Source: Citrus sinensis
Lineage: Eukaryota; Streptophyta; Magnoliopsida; Sapindales; Rutaceae
Assembly: GCF_022201045.2 (NCBI RefSeq)
Contig: NC_068556.1
Span: 1,714,001 to 1,778,000 of the forward strand
Length of the DNA stretch: 64,000 bases
Direction: 5' to 3'
Each line of letters starts with the position of its first letter. The stretch's first letter is position 1. The position numbers were made by a program, and so were the translations under genes. Below are positions 1 through 11,409 of the stretch, piece by piece. The notes under the pieces are model-generated. The model saw only the letters and a list, made by a program, of their open reading frames with translations. It was not told the DNA's origin and made no database searches.

Positions 1-698
1 CACAAATTTAATTATGGTAGTTTTACAAGAAATGTCATAAGAAATATTTGTTGTCCTCTTAATCTTCATAACATCCATATTAAATTACTGAGAAATACGA
101 AAGCGGAAGCGTACCTGAATCCATGGTGATTCGTAGTGGTTCTTGAGTGTAGGAGATGGACTTCCAATCTTTTCTTTTTCTTGAGTTTAGAATTCTCTTT
201 GAGAGGATTAGAGAATTACAAAAGATTATTCGAGAGATTGGGGACCATAACCCCTTTTTATATAAATATCGTGACTATTAGTTTTCTTTTAGAAAAGCCA
301 ACAGTCACGTATTTATGATAATAATCACTTCAGCCCCTCATTAAAGTGATGATTAAATTCTGGTATCTATGCATTTAATCCACAATAATTATACCCTTAA
401 CTATTTAATGAACTTCAATTAGATCACTTAATTCTTGGCTTATTAAATAATAGCACACACATTTTATTTATTTCATGTGTGGCCCCAAATATATTAGATT
501 AATATAAAATTAATCTAACAATATTACCTAAGATAATATTTTTTATACTTGTCCTTAACTTGATGAGATTTATTCGTAAATGGTTGAACTTAATCTCACA
601 TAGACAATATTTGTCCTTCAAGAGCCAGAGAGATTGAAATAATATGTTTTCTATTTTATCCTTAATATATAGTTTGTTATCATCAAATCAAGATTTAT
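1..698. repeat. AT-rich sequence, possible LTR remnant
   Basis: No gene is visible. The stretch has a TATA-like segment near 258-268, short inverted pieces around 268-345 (for example ATAATCACTT against AAGTGATGATT), and ends in a TTTGTTATCATCAAATC motif at about 672-688 that resembles sequence near the polypurine tract or LTR border of plant copia elements. It abuts the truncated LINE. The LTR reading is an inference; no tRNA primer site or paired LTR is present in the window. Confidence 0.3.
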
Positions 699-2412
699 AA
701 AACCCTCCTTAAAACAGTAGCTCAAGCGTTGCCCATCTACGCGATGAATGTTTACCTTCTGCCTATGGAGCTTTGTAAAGAGTTAGAGCGGATGATGAAC
801 TCCTTCTGGTGGGGCAGAAAAGGACCGGGCAGTGGAGGTATCATATGGATGAAATGGGAGAGAATGTGTAAACCAAAGACTCATGGGGGCATAGGATTTA
901 AAAGATTGCATGCGTTCAATGTTGCAATGCTTGGTAAACAAGGCTGGCGCCTCCTAACCAACCCCAATACTCTGGTTGCTCGCCTTTTCAAGGCTAGATA
1001 CTACCCCCACACATCGTTTGTGGAGGCTCGTCTGGGTTGCAACCCTAGTTATGTCTGGCGCTCTATTTTGACCGCCCATCCAGCCATTATTCAAGGAAGT
1101 CGTATTCAGATCGGAGGGGGCCGGCAAACTGTTATCGGAAATGATCCTTGGCTGCCAGACAAGGACAATGGTCTCATCTCCTCGACTATTCCAGCAAATA
1201 TCACCTCTGCAACAGTTGATAGTCTCATGGTGCCTAACCAGCGCAAATGGGACTATGATGTGGTGACCGACATTTTCAACCGTAGGGATCGTGACCTTAT
1301 TTTCCGAATCCCTCTCGGCTCAAGGCGGGATGTTGACACCTGGTATTGGTTGCCTGACTCCAAAGGTCTGTACACATTTAGAAGCTACTATAGAATGCTA
1401 GATACAAAGCTCTCTCCCCCCTGCAGCAATGCTTGGCGTAAACTATGGCAGCTCCCCGTTCCTGCAAAAGTAAAGAACTTCCTTTGGAGAGCTATGGCCA
1501 ATGTCACCCCAACTTCAGATAACCTGCTGCAGCGTCGAGTTGAGGTACAATCGCTATGCCCTATTTGTCACTCTTCCTCGGAATCTATTTTTCATATCCT
1601 GGTGACTTGCCATTTTGCTAAATCTTGCTGGATTTCCTCTGTAATTGGCTTCAATGGGACTTGTTTGAACTTTGCTCAATGGCTGGAGGAGTTGTTTGGT
1701 CGCTGTAATCTTGATGATTGTAGTTTGGCTGCTATGATTTGTTGGGGCTTGTGGTTAAATAGGAATAACAAGGTTTGGAAAGGTGTTAATGGGAGGATCC
1801 AGTCGGTGTTGAATGTGGCTGGTCAAAGTTTATTCTTTTGGCAGCAAGCTCGTAAGAGTGATTTTTATCCCCCTCCAGTGCCTGTTTCTTTAGGCCATGG
1901 TTCTGTTTGCTGGGAAAAGCCTAGTTCTGGGTGGCACAAATGCAATGTTGATGCTGCTCTAGTTAGATCAAGAGGATTGATCAGCTTTGGGGCTGTAATT
2001 CGTTCAGCAGGAGGTGCTTTCATAGCAGCAAAAAGCGGCATCCTCCCTGGTAGTTTTGACCCTCGTGAAGCTGAAGCTTTAGGAGTTAAGGAGGCTCTCA
2101 ACTAGCTTAAGGATTTCCCTTTTAAATCTGTTGTGCTAGAAATGGATAGCTTGCTAGTTTTTAATGCTTTACATGATAAGCTTGATTATCCAAACGGGTT
2201 TGGCTCTATTATTGCTGATTGTAGAGCCTTGGTTCAGTCCTTAGGAGAAGTGGCGTTCTCTTTTGTTCGTAGATCTGCGAACTCCGCTGCCCACACTGTT
2301 GCTCGGGTGGGGAGTTCTATGTCAGGTTCGAGAGAGTGGAGTTTTGTTCCTCCTCCCTGGTTATGTGATTCCTTGGCTGTTTAAATGAATTTGCTTCCTT
2401 TCAAAAAAAAAA
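699..2412 (+). mobile_element. 5'-truncated LINE (non-LTR retrotransposon)
   Basis: Homology starts abruptly near 699 within the end of a reverse transcriptase (reading KTLLKTVAQALPIYAMNVYL, typical of the RT thumb of plant L1-type elements). It runs through a zinc-binding RT domain and an RNase H domain and ends with an A run at 2403-2412 just after the last stop codon. The 5' truncation with an intact 3' end and A tail is the usual product of incomplete target-primed reverse transcription. No clear target-site duplication was found. The copy is non-autonomous because the endonuclease and RT catalytic core are missing. Confidence 0.85.
729..2384 (+). pseudogene. LINE ORF2 C-terminal fragment: zf-RVT and RNase H, with internal stop
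   Basis: One reading frame spans the region and is broken by a single TAG at 2103-2105; translation resumes in the same frame and stops at 2382-2384. The first part holds the RT-associated zinc-binding domain (W.LPVPAKVKNFLWRA, then CPIC and later H and C ligands). The second part is a plant-type RNase H: KCNVDAA with the first acidic residue near 1950, the conserved Glu in REAEAL, EMDSL with the next Asp just after the stop, and the end motif NSAAHTVARVG. The stop falls between the second and third catalytic blocks, so RNase H would be cut. TTG at 729 is not a real start: the frame continues upstream into RT sequence. No other frameshift is evident, so the copy looks fairly young. Confidence 0.85.
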
Positions 2413-3602
2413 CATTGTATAGCTGTGCTATAAATTTGAATCAAATTTGATTTATATTTGTCACATGTGTATGGTATTACTAAAGACATTTTATTATTAT
2501 TAATAATAATACTGAGTTTAATATTTAGTTTTTTCAAACCTCATATTCACCTGAAATTCGAACGGTAATGAGCAAGGGCAATTGGGAAACCACCCGGCTT
2601 AATCCCTGGTAGCAAGTGGGCATAAAAGCCAAGATCGACACCCGTTTCCTCCCAATAATGCATCATTGAGTCATCGCATGGTACACAGGAACTCAAATCA
2701 ATCTTATCACCATGCGTTTTTCACACACACACCAAAAAAAAAAAAAAAAAAAAAATTCTTATCTTTATGCAATGATGTGATGTTGCAGACCACTACCACA
2801 TTATTCATCAAATGAAACAAATTTTTCAAACCCAGTAGACTTTTTCAACATTCACCTTCGCTCTTAGGCAAAGAATTAACATTACAACTATAAATCAATC
2901 ACTCAGATGAACGCTGCGTGAATATTTGGGATATATGTATATATAAAATATGTTTTTTTATCCAAAAAAAGATGTAAGGATGTTGATGTTTTAACTCTTC
3001 TCACCATCTCTGCTGCTTCTGTTGTCCCTTCACTTTTGTTTAAATATTTGTGCCATAAATTTGTGAAACAGTGAGAGCATTGAGTAGAGGTTGGGGTTTG
3101 CTTAGATCCACCGACAGTGACAACATTATCAATTCTTTTCCCCATAACCACAACATCTATGTATGGCCGGGAGTAAAGTTATAAAAATATAAAAAGGAAG
3201 AGCCAAAAGCAAATGTTAAAAAGGAGGGGAAAAAAAAAAAAAAGTGAAGAGAGAGAGACTCCTAGGGCTAGGGGAAGAGGGCATGTGGATGAGTGGGGGA
3301 CACACCAAACTCTGAAATTATTGAGCTTGTGACTGAGAAGAAAAGAAAAAAAAAATAGAAAAAGCAAAGAAGCAAGACCCTAGACCCTAGCGCTAACATT
3401 ATTATTATTATTATTTTATTTATTTTTTCTTTGGCTTTTTACTAGAAGTACTGTATGCTCTGCTCTTACAGTGAGAGGTCACAGCTTCACAAGCAGGTTA
3501 AAAGGAAAGCCAAAAGCAGTAGACAGAGGGCACCACGGTGTTTTCTTTTCTTCAACTTCGCTTTCTCTTTTAAGAAACAGAGTTCTCTTTGAAATCTTGA
3601 AG
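2413..3602. other. Intergenic: A-tailed repeat and leader of the next gene
   Basis: No coding gene is seen. Sequence at about 2555-2756 is GC-richer than its surroundings and ends in a run of 21 A after a short CA repeat, so it may be a small retroposed sequence. From about 3185 to 3470 the strand is purine-rich with GAGAGAGA and CCTAGGGCTAGGG-like telobox-related motifs, and 3376-3394 holds two ACCCTAG copies. This fits promoter and 5' leader of the gene that starts at 3603. Small minus-strand ORFs here have no recognisable content. Confidence 0.4.
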
Positions 3603-5315
3603 ATGCCTAGACCAGGGCCAAGACCTTACGAATGTGTAAGAAGAGCATGGCATAGTGAAAGGCACCAGCCCATGAGGGGTTCTCTCATCCAAGAAATTTT
3701 CAGGTCACCATTTATTTATTTGCTAATTTTGATTTTGATTTTTTTTTAAATGGGTGTATGTTTGTTATGCATTTTGTCACTAATTTTTTTCCCCTTTTTT
3801 TTGATTAAGAGTCGTGAATGAGATACATAGCGAAGCTACCAAGAAGAACAAGGAATGGCAAGAGAAGCTTCCTGTTGTTGTCTTGAAATCAGAAGAAATT
3901 ATGTACTCCAAAGCCAACTCCGAGGTTTGTATTTCCCTTTAGCATCTGTAAATCAAAATTTGACTGCTCACCCTTGATTTATTTAATGATATTTTGGAGG
4001 AGAAAACCAGAAAGGCAACATTTTGATGTATTTTAGATGCAAAAGTTTGTTTTATTTTTCTTTCAACAAGCAGAGGATTATGAAATGTTCTTGGATTTGG
4101 TTCTGTTAATTTCTCAAGCTCATATATTGCATTTTTATTCTGTAATAGGCTGAATATATGGACCTTAAAACACTTTTGGACCGAACAAACGATGCCATTA
4201 ACACGATTATTCGACTTGATGAGAGTACTGAAACTGGAGAGCTACTTCCTCCTTGTATTGAAGGTACCCATATTTTATTTTTTATTTTTTTGTGGGGGGG
4301 GGGGGGTCGTCTAAACTTCTGCTCTGCATATCTCCACGCTTTTTATTTGTACTTTGTAATGATCTTCTTGGCTTAAGTTTGGTCGGTTTCTGTCAATTAC
4401 AGGCTTAGTTTTTGTATGTGATATAAATCTTTGTTGTGTCGCAAATAGTACTCTTCTGAAATGTGAGTACTACGTATGTGATCCTTCTTTTATGATATTT
4501 GTCATTTGTTAGCTGCTCTCAATTTGGGTTGTATGCCAAGAAGAACATCGAGGAGCCAGAGAAATAATAATCCAAGGTGTTACCTTAACACTGGCATTCA
4601 AGAGCCCAGCAATGTAGAGAATGTTCCTCAAGGAAATCACTTGGTTCAGTCACAGGGCATGGCTCCTTATTGCTCATTTATGAAACAAACAATGAGTGCA
4701 ACTCAAAACCTTGTTTTCCAGAACATCAATGGTTGTGCTAACAAACTTCCCTTTGCATCTCAGAATGTCCCTCCATCTGGTAACAAACAATGCTTTTCTC
4801 TGGAAAATTATCCTGCTGCACCTTCTGCTTACCCTTTATATTATGGAACTTGCTTCAAATTTGAAGAAATCCCTCCTGGGCTTGAAAATTTTCCCAACCC
4901 AACTTCTAAAAATACTCAAAGATATATCAAGGATACTCCTGATAACCCACAAGACATTGGCTGTGATCTGTCACTTCGGCTGGGTCCTTTCTCAGTTCCC
5001 TGCCCAAGTTTTGAACATAATCAGCAAGAACAGGTTAAAGAGGTGGGTTCTCGTTCTCAAGAGGTGAACAAGATCGGTGATTTGGTACCGCAATTGAATA
5101 AACAATTACTCTTTGTTTCTAAAACCAATGATAATTACCCATTAGAGGCATGTTCAAGTCAGTGGAGTGTTGAGGGTGATGTAGATACAAATATGAGAAA
5201 GCGAAAGGTAGTTTCTGCTCAATCTTTGGAAGATGAGTATTTTGGTTGGCAGCCAAAGCTTCCAGGTAGCCGGTTAACTGGCCGAAGGAAAAGTATGAAA
5301 AGTGCCGGTTCATAG
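3603..5315 (+). CDS. Conserved plant protein with KIX-like N-terminus
   Basis: Four-exon model: 3603-3703, 3810-3924, 4149-4263 and 4513-5315, all with GT-AG borders and matching phases, giving 377 residues. The start MPRPGPRPYECVRRAWHS is the usual N-terminus of this land-plant family, and upstream in-frame codons read like leader. Residues about 26-110 (SLIQEIFRVVNEIHS, EKLPVVVLKSEEIMYSKANS, EYMDLKTLLDRTNDAINTII) have the helix pattern of a KIX domain, the activator-binding fold of p300/CBP and Med15; this is a pattern judgement, not a search. The C-terminal two thirds is low-complexity, rich in N, Q, S and P. It holds DLSLRLGP near residue 263, which fits the LxLxL form of an EAR repression motif, and basic MRKRK and GRRKSMK stretches that could direct nuclear import. 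Function is unknown; a transcription-related nuclear role is inferred. A run of 13 G sits in intron 3 at 4294-4306. Confidence 0.8.
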
Positions 5316-6474
5316 ACTGACTTTTGCTGCAGTATGTTGATTCAAATTCCTGACATTACTTGTTGAAGATTCATTACTGAAGCTCATTGGATCTTGTTAT
5401 ACTTACTGGTTATGTATGCTTGAGTTGCTTGTTTCTGTTTGAACAATATCTGATGTAAATATTAACTGAGCTTGAACTAGGCAATGTAAGTTATGTGGAA
5501 GTAACTGAAGAAATTTATGATCTGAATGTATAGAGATATGTTGTGTCTTGCGTATTGCTGCTTGTAGAACTTATCATGTTTGTAGCGCTATGATGGCTCT
5601 TAGTTTAGCAAAGCAAACACTTTGCATGAGGATATTCCTAAAGGCTGAGTTTATTGGAAAACAGTTAGGCTTGGGATGCAGAAAGTAATGCCAAGATTGT
5701 CTCTTAACCAAACCTCAAATATTGCCATTAGAAGGAAAAAGAATAACCATAACGAGTCATTTGACCTGGGGTCCGCAGATCCCGGATCACATTAACAAGT
5801 GGAGAAAGATGATTAATGAAAAACTGGATAGTCTTTGTATATGTTAGTGGGGGACAATGAGGTGGTTATTCCTCACCAAAATCTTACATTATCTCAAGTC
5901 AATATGCTTGAGGGGGCCACGTTGTGTGGACCTTTTTCTACTTGGTCTGATTAGGAAGGAAGAAAAGTGATTAATGGATGGCTGGGCTTTTTGTTTGTTT
6001 AATGTCGCTGATGACTGCGTACTTGTTTCGCTAAATTATCAGCGGATTGTGGGGTCAGATTCTGATCTTTCTTGGTTTCAATCTGTTTCCGGTTGCAAAA
6101 TATGGACCATCTTTGTTTTTATACCAAGTAGATTTGGCATAAAGGGTGTAAGAGCGATGGAGAAAAAAATACGGATGGATAAGATTCAAAAGCACTCAAA
6201 AGAGTTTAAGCAAGTTCCTTTTTAATTGTTTTACCATGTCACTTGGGATCGCGGGACCCTCAGGAAGACAAAGCACCAAAAACGTATTGTGCTGAACCGG
6301 AGGAATATTTGTGCGAAGCAAAGACTATTGATCAGATCTTTTGAATGTGTAGATCGTTTTTCACTTCCTTTCAAGAAATTTGAATCTTTTACATACTACA
6401 AATCTTTGTTCGTGTTAATAGTTAAGACATAAACAACATGTACACAATTTATATATACAACTAATCTACAGAAG
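5316..6474. other. 3' UTR then intergenic
   Basis: The first 300 bases look like the 3' UTR of the KIX-like gene. The rest (about 5640-6474) contains only short unsupported ORFs at 5974-6225 and 6226-6432 without domain content. It separates the convergent 3' ends of the KIX-like gene (+) and the NT-C2 gene (-). Confidence 0.5.
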
Positions 6475-9297
6475 TCAGTTTGATTCTTCACTGGAGAAGA
6501 GGGCGAAATTTGAAGAAATTGCAGGAGAAGAAAACGATGATGTTGTAGCAGATGAAGAACAAGAGCTATAATGGAAATCAATTTGTAATCTCTTGTGAAG
6601 ACAAATAGTCGAAACTTTACCTTTTTTCTCTTCAACCTCGAGTTCCCCAAGTGGTATGGCAGCGAGAAATCTTTTAATGTACTCTTTACAACACTCCTTC
6701 CCACTGCAAATCAACTCTTCACTTCCCACCTCTTTGCAGCTAGCAGCCTTCTCTTCCTCAGCCTTAGCGGATTCCTTGGAACCAGTCTCTTCTTTCAGAT
6801 CTTTCCCACTGCTAATCAACTCTTCACTTTCCACCTCTTTGCAGCTAGCAGCCTTCCCTTCCTCATCCTTGGCCGATTCCTTGGAACCAGCATCTTCTTT
6901 CGGAACTTTCCCAGTGCAAATCGTCTCTTCACTTTCCACCTCTTTGCAGCTAGCAGCTTTCTCTTCCTCAGCCTTGGCTGATTCCTCAGAACCAGCCTCT
7001 TCTTTCGGAAGTTTCCCATACATCATACTTGAATCATCAAATTTCAATATGTATGCCTGATTGCATCCCTCAAAGAGCCTTTCACCTAATGAGTCAATAA
7101 TGTAGCACGCATTTGCCTCAACCTTCAGCACAAAAAAATGATCATTCCAACTCACTATATAAACCCCAGCAGCTGGTTGCTGGCAATCTCTAGAATGGTT
7201 GTTGATTTCATTCCATATCTCATCGAAAGACATGGCTCCCTTCAAAGATTCAAACTTTTCCGGGCTAAAAAATCCAGTAAAAGACTTGTCCGGAAAGACA
7301 GTTATAGGGTGAATGCCAGCTTCTAGAACAGTTTCAAGATCAAAATGCCTATCGGGGAAGAAATTGGTGTATGTTTCGTTGTTACAAAGCATTCGCCAGT
7401 CGGAGGAACCTTGTGCTATGAGTTTATCGTACTCTTGTTTCGTTGGCATGAAGTCTTGGTTTGAATGAAGCCAGTGAGCAACGACCGCAACCAGGGCTGT
7501 GCAGGCGCTCTCACCGGCCGCCTTCTCGCTCCGTTGATCAAACGAAGCTAAGAAGACGTTAGCTTTCAGCTTTGTTTGCCCATCTCTGCTGATTAGTTCT
7601 TTCATTTCCCATTTACCACAATCATTTTCCGAAGAAGTTTCTGTGGCCTCTGTATTCTGCAATATCCAAAAATGAATATTGTTCTTCTTCACTAATTGAT
7701 GTTCCAATATTTGTATTCAGCTTAGGCTAATGATTCTGGAAGGGTCAGGGACTAATTCGAAACAAGGGATCAATCTTTCAACTACAACTATTCCGTTTCT
7801 TTTATAAAATAAAACTATAGGGATAAATTGATAATTTTCGGAAACAACCCAAAAATTACTTATTTAGGGCCAATTCTAAAATAATCCAGATAACTTTTCT
7901 TGTTTTAGCCACAAAAAAAAAGACATTTTTAACAATAAAACCCCTAAATAAGCTAGCTTTTATTTTTCATTATCTTTCAAAACACTCTCTCTCTCTTTTT
8001 TTTTTTTTTAACCCCTAATAAAGTATAAGTTATTCTAATAAAGCGAATCTAGCTAAATTTGAGTCATTTTCGTAAATTTCCCTATCCCTATTATTATTAA
8101 AAGAGAAGAATACACAAGAGCACACGTACTTGTAAGGCGCCGGATATGATAGAGTCAGCGGTGGGGGAGATGTTGAGTTGGCGATCAACATCAGCCTCCA
8201 CGTCATCATTGACCTGATTATCACTGCTTTTTTTAATCAACGGCTCTCCTTTCTTCTTTGACTGCCTGAAACTCAAACGCCTTCTCTTCCAGGAAAGTAA
8301 CCCGTCCTTTCTGACCGGGTCAGCCTGAGTCTCCGACCCAGAAGACGACGAACCCAAGTCGGTCCCCGAACTCACCTCTACATGGCCATTGTCATTTGTA
8401 ATGCCAGACGAGCCATCTGAGTCAGCTGCCGCTAACTCGTCCGACTCACAAGAACTCGCTTGCTGGTCGCTTTTAGTTTTCTTCTTTTTCTTCTTGTAGC
8501 CCGTGAACCCCATTACCTTTCTAAAGAACGCGTCACTTCTCTCCGACTCAACAACGGCCGTGTTTTGAACAGGTCCTGGTGATGGTGATGATAACTCATT
8601 AAAATTCCTCGCCTCCGCAAACCTCACGCTTATCTGAGTAACACACAACAATGTAGGTCCCACCAAAATTAATTAACAAATTAATTACCAATTAAAGAAA
8701 GATTAATTAAATGAGAAATTGAATATTACCAGAAGTGTGGCATCGGCAGGTGCCGCGCCGGCCACTTTTGAAGTGACAGGAAGCTTTCTTTCGACCTCCG
8801 ATTCCATGTTCGCAGCCATTTCTGCTAAATTTATCGAAGCTTTTCCCCAGATCGCCATTTTATTAGTCTTTGATTCAGCGCTTTCTCTCTGTACATTAAT
8901 TAACTAATCAAAATAAAGTAATATCTTCAGTTATTATGAATCAGAAATTAAAAAAAAAAAAACTTACGTATAGGACAGAAAATGAAACGTGCCACGGACA
9001 AAGGGAACCGTCTTTGGACACGACTGAGAAGTCACAAATGCTCTCAAATTCATCGTCCCATTCGACTGATACGTCGCCGTTTTTAAAAATTCTTTCACTG
9101 GTAGAGTTTCTAATCTGCTTCGATCGATAAAACGGAACAAATGAAGACTTGGGTCCGTTCCATTTCATTTGAACAATCATTGACTTTTCAATTTCATCAT
9201 CGTCTTTGCAAAATCCTTCGAGCTTCAATGGCTTCACCTTCACGTGGAACCTCTTTGTTCCCACAGCTGGCGGCCTTTGTGACCAATACTTCCTCAT
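6475..9297 (-). CDS. NT-C2 domain protein (EEIG1/EHBP1 N-terminal type), plant family
   Basis: Four exons on the minus strand: 9297-8968, 8888-8730, 8633-8130 and 7656-6475. All junctions are GT-AG and in phase 0, giving 724 residues. The N-terminus MRKYWSQRPPAVGTKRFHVKVK begins an NT-C2 domain (about residues 10-170), a C2-like fold thought to aid membrane or partner binding; WGKASINLAEMA and LLISVRFAEAR are its later strands. A basic Ser-rich linker with KKKKKKTK follows. The C-terminal block (about residues 382-540) starts ACTALVAVVAHWL, contains FFPDRHFDLETVLEAGI and GVYIVSWNDHFFVLKV, and is typical of the plant family that includes Arabidopsis AT3G11760 and AT5G04860 (named from memory). 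The conserved end KEYIKRFLAAIPL is separated from it by three 35-residue acidic repeats at residues 545-649. The biochemical role is unknown. Confidence 0.85.
6703..7017 (-). repeat. In-frame minisatellite, 3 x 105 bp
   Basis: Three head-to-tail units of exactly 35 codons lie inside the last exon of the NT-C2 gene. Each begins GK and carries SAK-x-EE-x-KAASCKEV-x-SEE. The last unit runs straight into a fourth partial GKE before the conserved KEYIKRFLAAIP segment. Each unit contributes an acidic, charged, probably helical or disordered segment with one Cys. Unit length is a multiple of three, so changes in copy number would keep the frame. Confidence 0.95.
8638..8729 (-). other. Intron 2 of the NT-C2 gene
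   Basis: AT-rich short intron with donor GTAATATT after CTTCTG and acceptor ACTCAG before ATAAGCGTG. It is listed because the exon on its higher-coordinate side (8730-8888) is short and easily missed; it encodes RESAESKTNK to ADATLL and supplies the WGKASINLAEM strand of the NT-C2 domain. Confidence 0.7.
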
Positions 9298-9772
9298 GAT
9301 CTTTCGATCTCTAATTTCTTCTCAAAAATGTAACAGAGAGCGAGAGAGTATATGCTATATTTGAGAAATTTTATTTGATTCTTAAATAAAAAAAAATAAA
9401 AAAAAAAACGTGTTGGTAATAAAAGACTTTTTTCTAAATGTGGGAAGTGACAGCGAAAGGAGGTGACAGCCAGGCCAGGCCGTGTTTCTCCGTGTGATCA
9501 GCCAACTGAACTACTGAAGCTTCAAAAACATGAAAAACCTCACGTGACTTCGACGCGAGTTCTTGTCTTTGTCTTACGTGGCGATTGGTTATTGGCTTGA
9601 TGACTCTGAAACTGCGGGATGGTGTGCGATGTTAACGTCACCAAAGGTTTTGAGGAAGTGACATGTGGATGCGCGTAAGTTAAGGTGCTGGGACAACACA
9701 AACTTGAAGGATTCGGTTTTTAATCTGACTTGGCTTGAGTATTGCCTCGTTTACGTGATTCAATAAATTTAA

Positions 9773-9784
9773 CACGTGCACGTG
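9773..9784. promoter_or_regulatory. Tandem G-box CACGTGCACGTG
   Basis: Two CACGTG hexamers sit directly end to end. CACGTG is the core bound by plant bHLH and bZIP factors. The site is about 480 bp upstream of the NT-C2 gene's start codon, in a region with further ACGT cores. Regulation of that gene is an inference from position. Confidence 0.5.
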
Positions 9785-10418
9785 CCTAAATGCCCTCGAT
9801 ATTTGCTGGTCGGAGATTGGGACATTTAACATGTTTTTTTCGCTAATATTGCTGTACTTGCGTTTTCTAGAACTTTTTTTTTCTCTTTATTTTTTTTTCC
9901 ATCTAATTCAGTAATGTTTAAGGAAAAAGCTACTTCTCCTGACTCGCGCCCCGATTCAAGTCCCGAATTGAAACTCACCGTTTTGATTAAAATGAAAATG
10001 CACCGTTTTGAATGAAGCCATTCACCATTTTGAATGAAGCTTAAACTCACTATTTTCATTCAATTCACAACTACAATTGTAAATCTACAATCTCAAACCC
10101 TCAAGTTCTCCAGCCATAATTGTGAGCGGTCTTCGGCCACTACCTACCACCACCATCGCTCACAACTCATAGCCATCACATGAGCCACAGATCACAAACC
10201 AACTCAAGATTCAAGTAAAATAAACGTTAAAGAACCAATACGTTATTTTATGCCAAAACCTATGTACAAATTAAAACTAACTTTGAAGAATCAGTTGAGA
10301 GTTTTACAATTTATGAGTTATATACTTAGAGTTTTATAATTGGAGTGTTGTGGTTGAAAGGAAATCGAAGGACAAAGCATATACTTGCACTCGTTTGCTT
10401 GAAACATATTGAAGGAGA

Positions 10419-10543
10419 ACGACGTCGTGAGCTTTAAGAATGACTGAAAGAGAACGACGTCGTTTGAATTGAAACAGATTGCTCGACACAGTGATGGCGC
10501 TGAAATTAAAAAAAAATTCAAGATAAAAAAGAAACGACGTCGT
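10419..10543. repeat. Three copies of the palindrome ACGACGTCGT
   Basis: The 10-bp palindrome occurs exactly at 10419-10428, 10454-10463 and 10534-10543, each preceded by A-rich sequence (GAGAACGACGTCGT, GAGAACGACGTCGT, GAAACGACGTCGT). No gene has been recognised immediately beside it. The same 10-mer occurs once more in the EBF leader at 49311-49320. Confidence 0.8.
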
Positions 10544-11297
10544 TTTTGTGGGACTTTCGGGTTTTGACTCGGGGGAAATAGCAATGTTGTAAGGGAAGTT
10601 TGAAATCAAAAGGCATGGACTTGTACAAACAGATTAACAAACTGTAAAGATAAAGTTACAAAATTTTGTATAAATTGAGGCAGTCTAAACGTATTTATTG
10701 AATTCAAAATAAAAATACATATATATAGGTGAAAAGATATTTAATTCAATTAATTTATTATGTCATTTTTTTTTGCACAAGAATTTATAGATCTATGATT
10801 ACTTTTAACCAGGTAACAAAAGATTTGAACAAATAAGAATGCCCATAGTCTTTTTTTTTAATGCAATAATTACACGTTTTAAATTGTGGTTGTAAATTAA
10901 TTTTTAATAAGAGGTTCAAGATTAAATCTTATTAACATAAAATAGAGAAGGCAGTTAGTTTTTAGTTATTATGTGCATACAAAAAAATGAGAATTTAGTT
11001 TATTCATGTTTATAAAATAAAAAAATGCGGATTCAGTTTAGTCAAAACATACTGCTAAATTATAGTTAGATGGTGCTATACAGTTTGAAATTTGTATTTT
11101 GTAATTGTGCGAATATACTCGTTGAAATATTATAAAGTAAATATTGATGGAGCCGGGTTTGAAACTTTGAATTCGTTTTCTTGTACGGAAGCTACAAGAA
11201 ACAAACAACGCGTGTGCAATAAGAATTAAACAGTTATCTAATTGCAGATATAATTTCATTTTTTGATGAAAGGCAGAGTTCTAATTGATGGGAGCCT

Positions 11298-11409
11298 CTA
11301 AGTTACAATAATTGTAACATACATCCCTCATGTGAACCACACAAAATTGTAGGACCCATAATTTATGTGGTTCACATGAAAAATATATGTTACAATTATT
11401 ATAACTTAG
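11298..11409. mobile_element. Fold-back MITE-like hairpin
   Basis: Two nearly complementary arms of about 50 bp (11298-11347 and 11361-11409) flank a loop of roughly 13 bp. The arms start CTAAGTTACAATAATTGTAA and contain CATGTGAACCACA against TGTGGTTCACATG. The arms differ at only a few positions. A transcript would fold into a long hairpin. No target-site duplication could be assigned. Confidence 0.7.

Larger units (their letters stand above)
9298..11297. other. Upstream region of the NT-C2 gene and geneless tract
   Basis: From 9300 to about 9790 the sequence holds several ACGT-core motifs (CTCACGTGAC at about 9541, TTACGTGGC near 9575, TTTACGTGA near 9750 and the double G-box at 9773), consistent with an upstream regulatory region. 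At 9970-10060 a short phrase ACCGTTTTGA / ACCATTTTGAATGAAGC recurs three to four times. ORFs on the minus strand at 9826-10059 and 10318-10609 have no domain content and lie over repeats. Confidence 0.4.

Noticed and set aside
6595-7060. Plus-strand ORFs with repeated blocks
   Set aside because: They are antisense shadows of the minisatellite in the NT-C2 exon.
8030-8224. Minus-strand ORF next to NT-C2 exon 3
   Set aside because: It is an out-of-frame shadow; the real exon ends at 8130 with a good donor.
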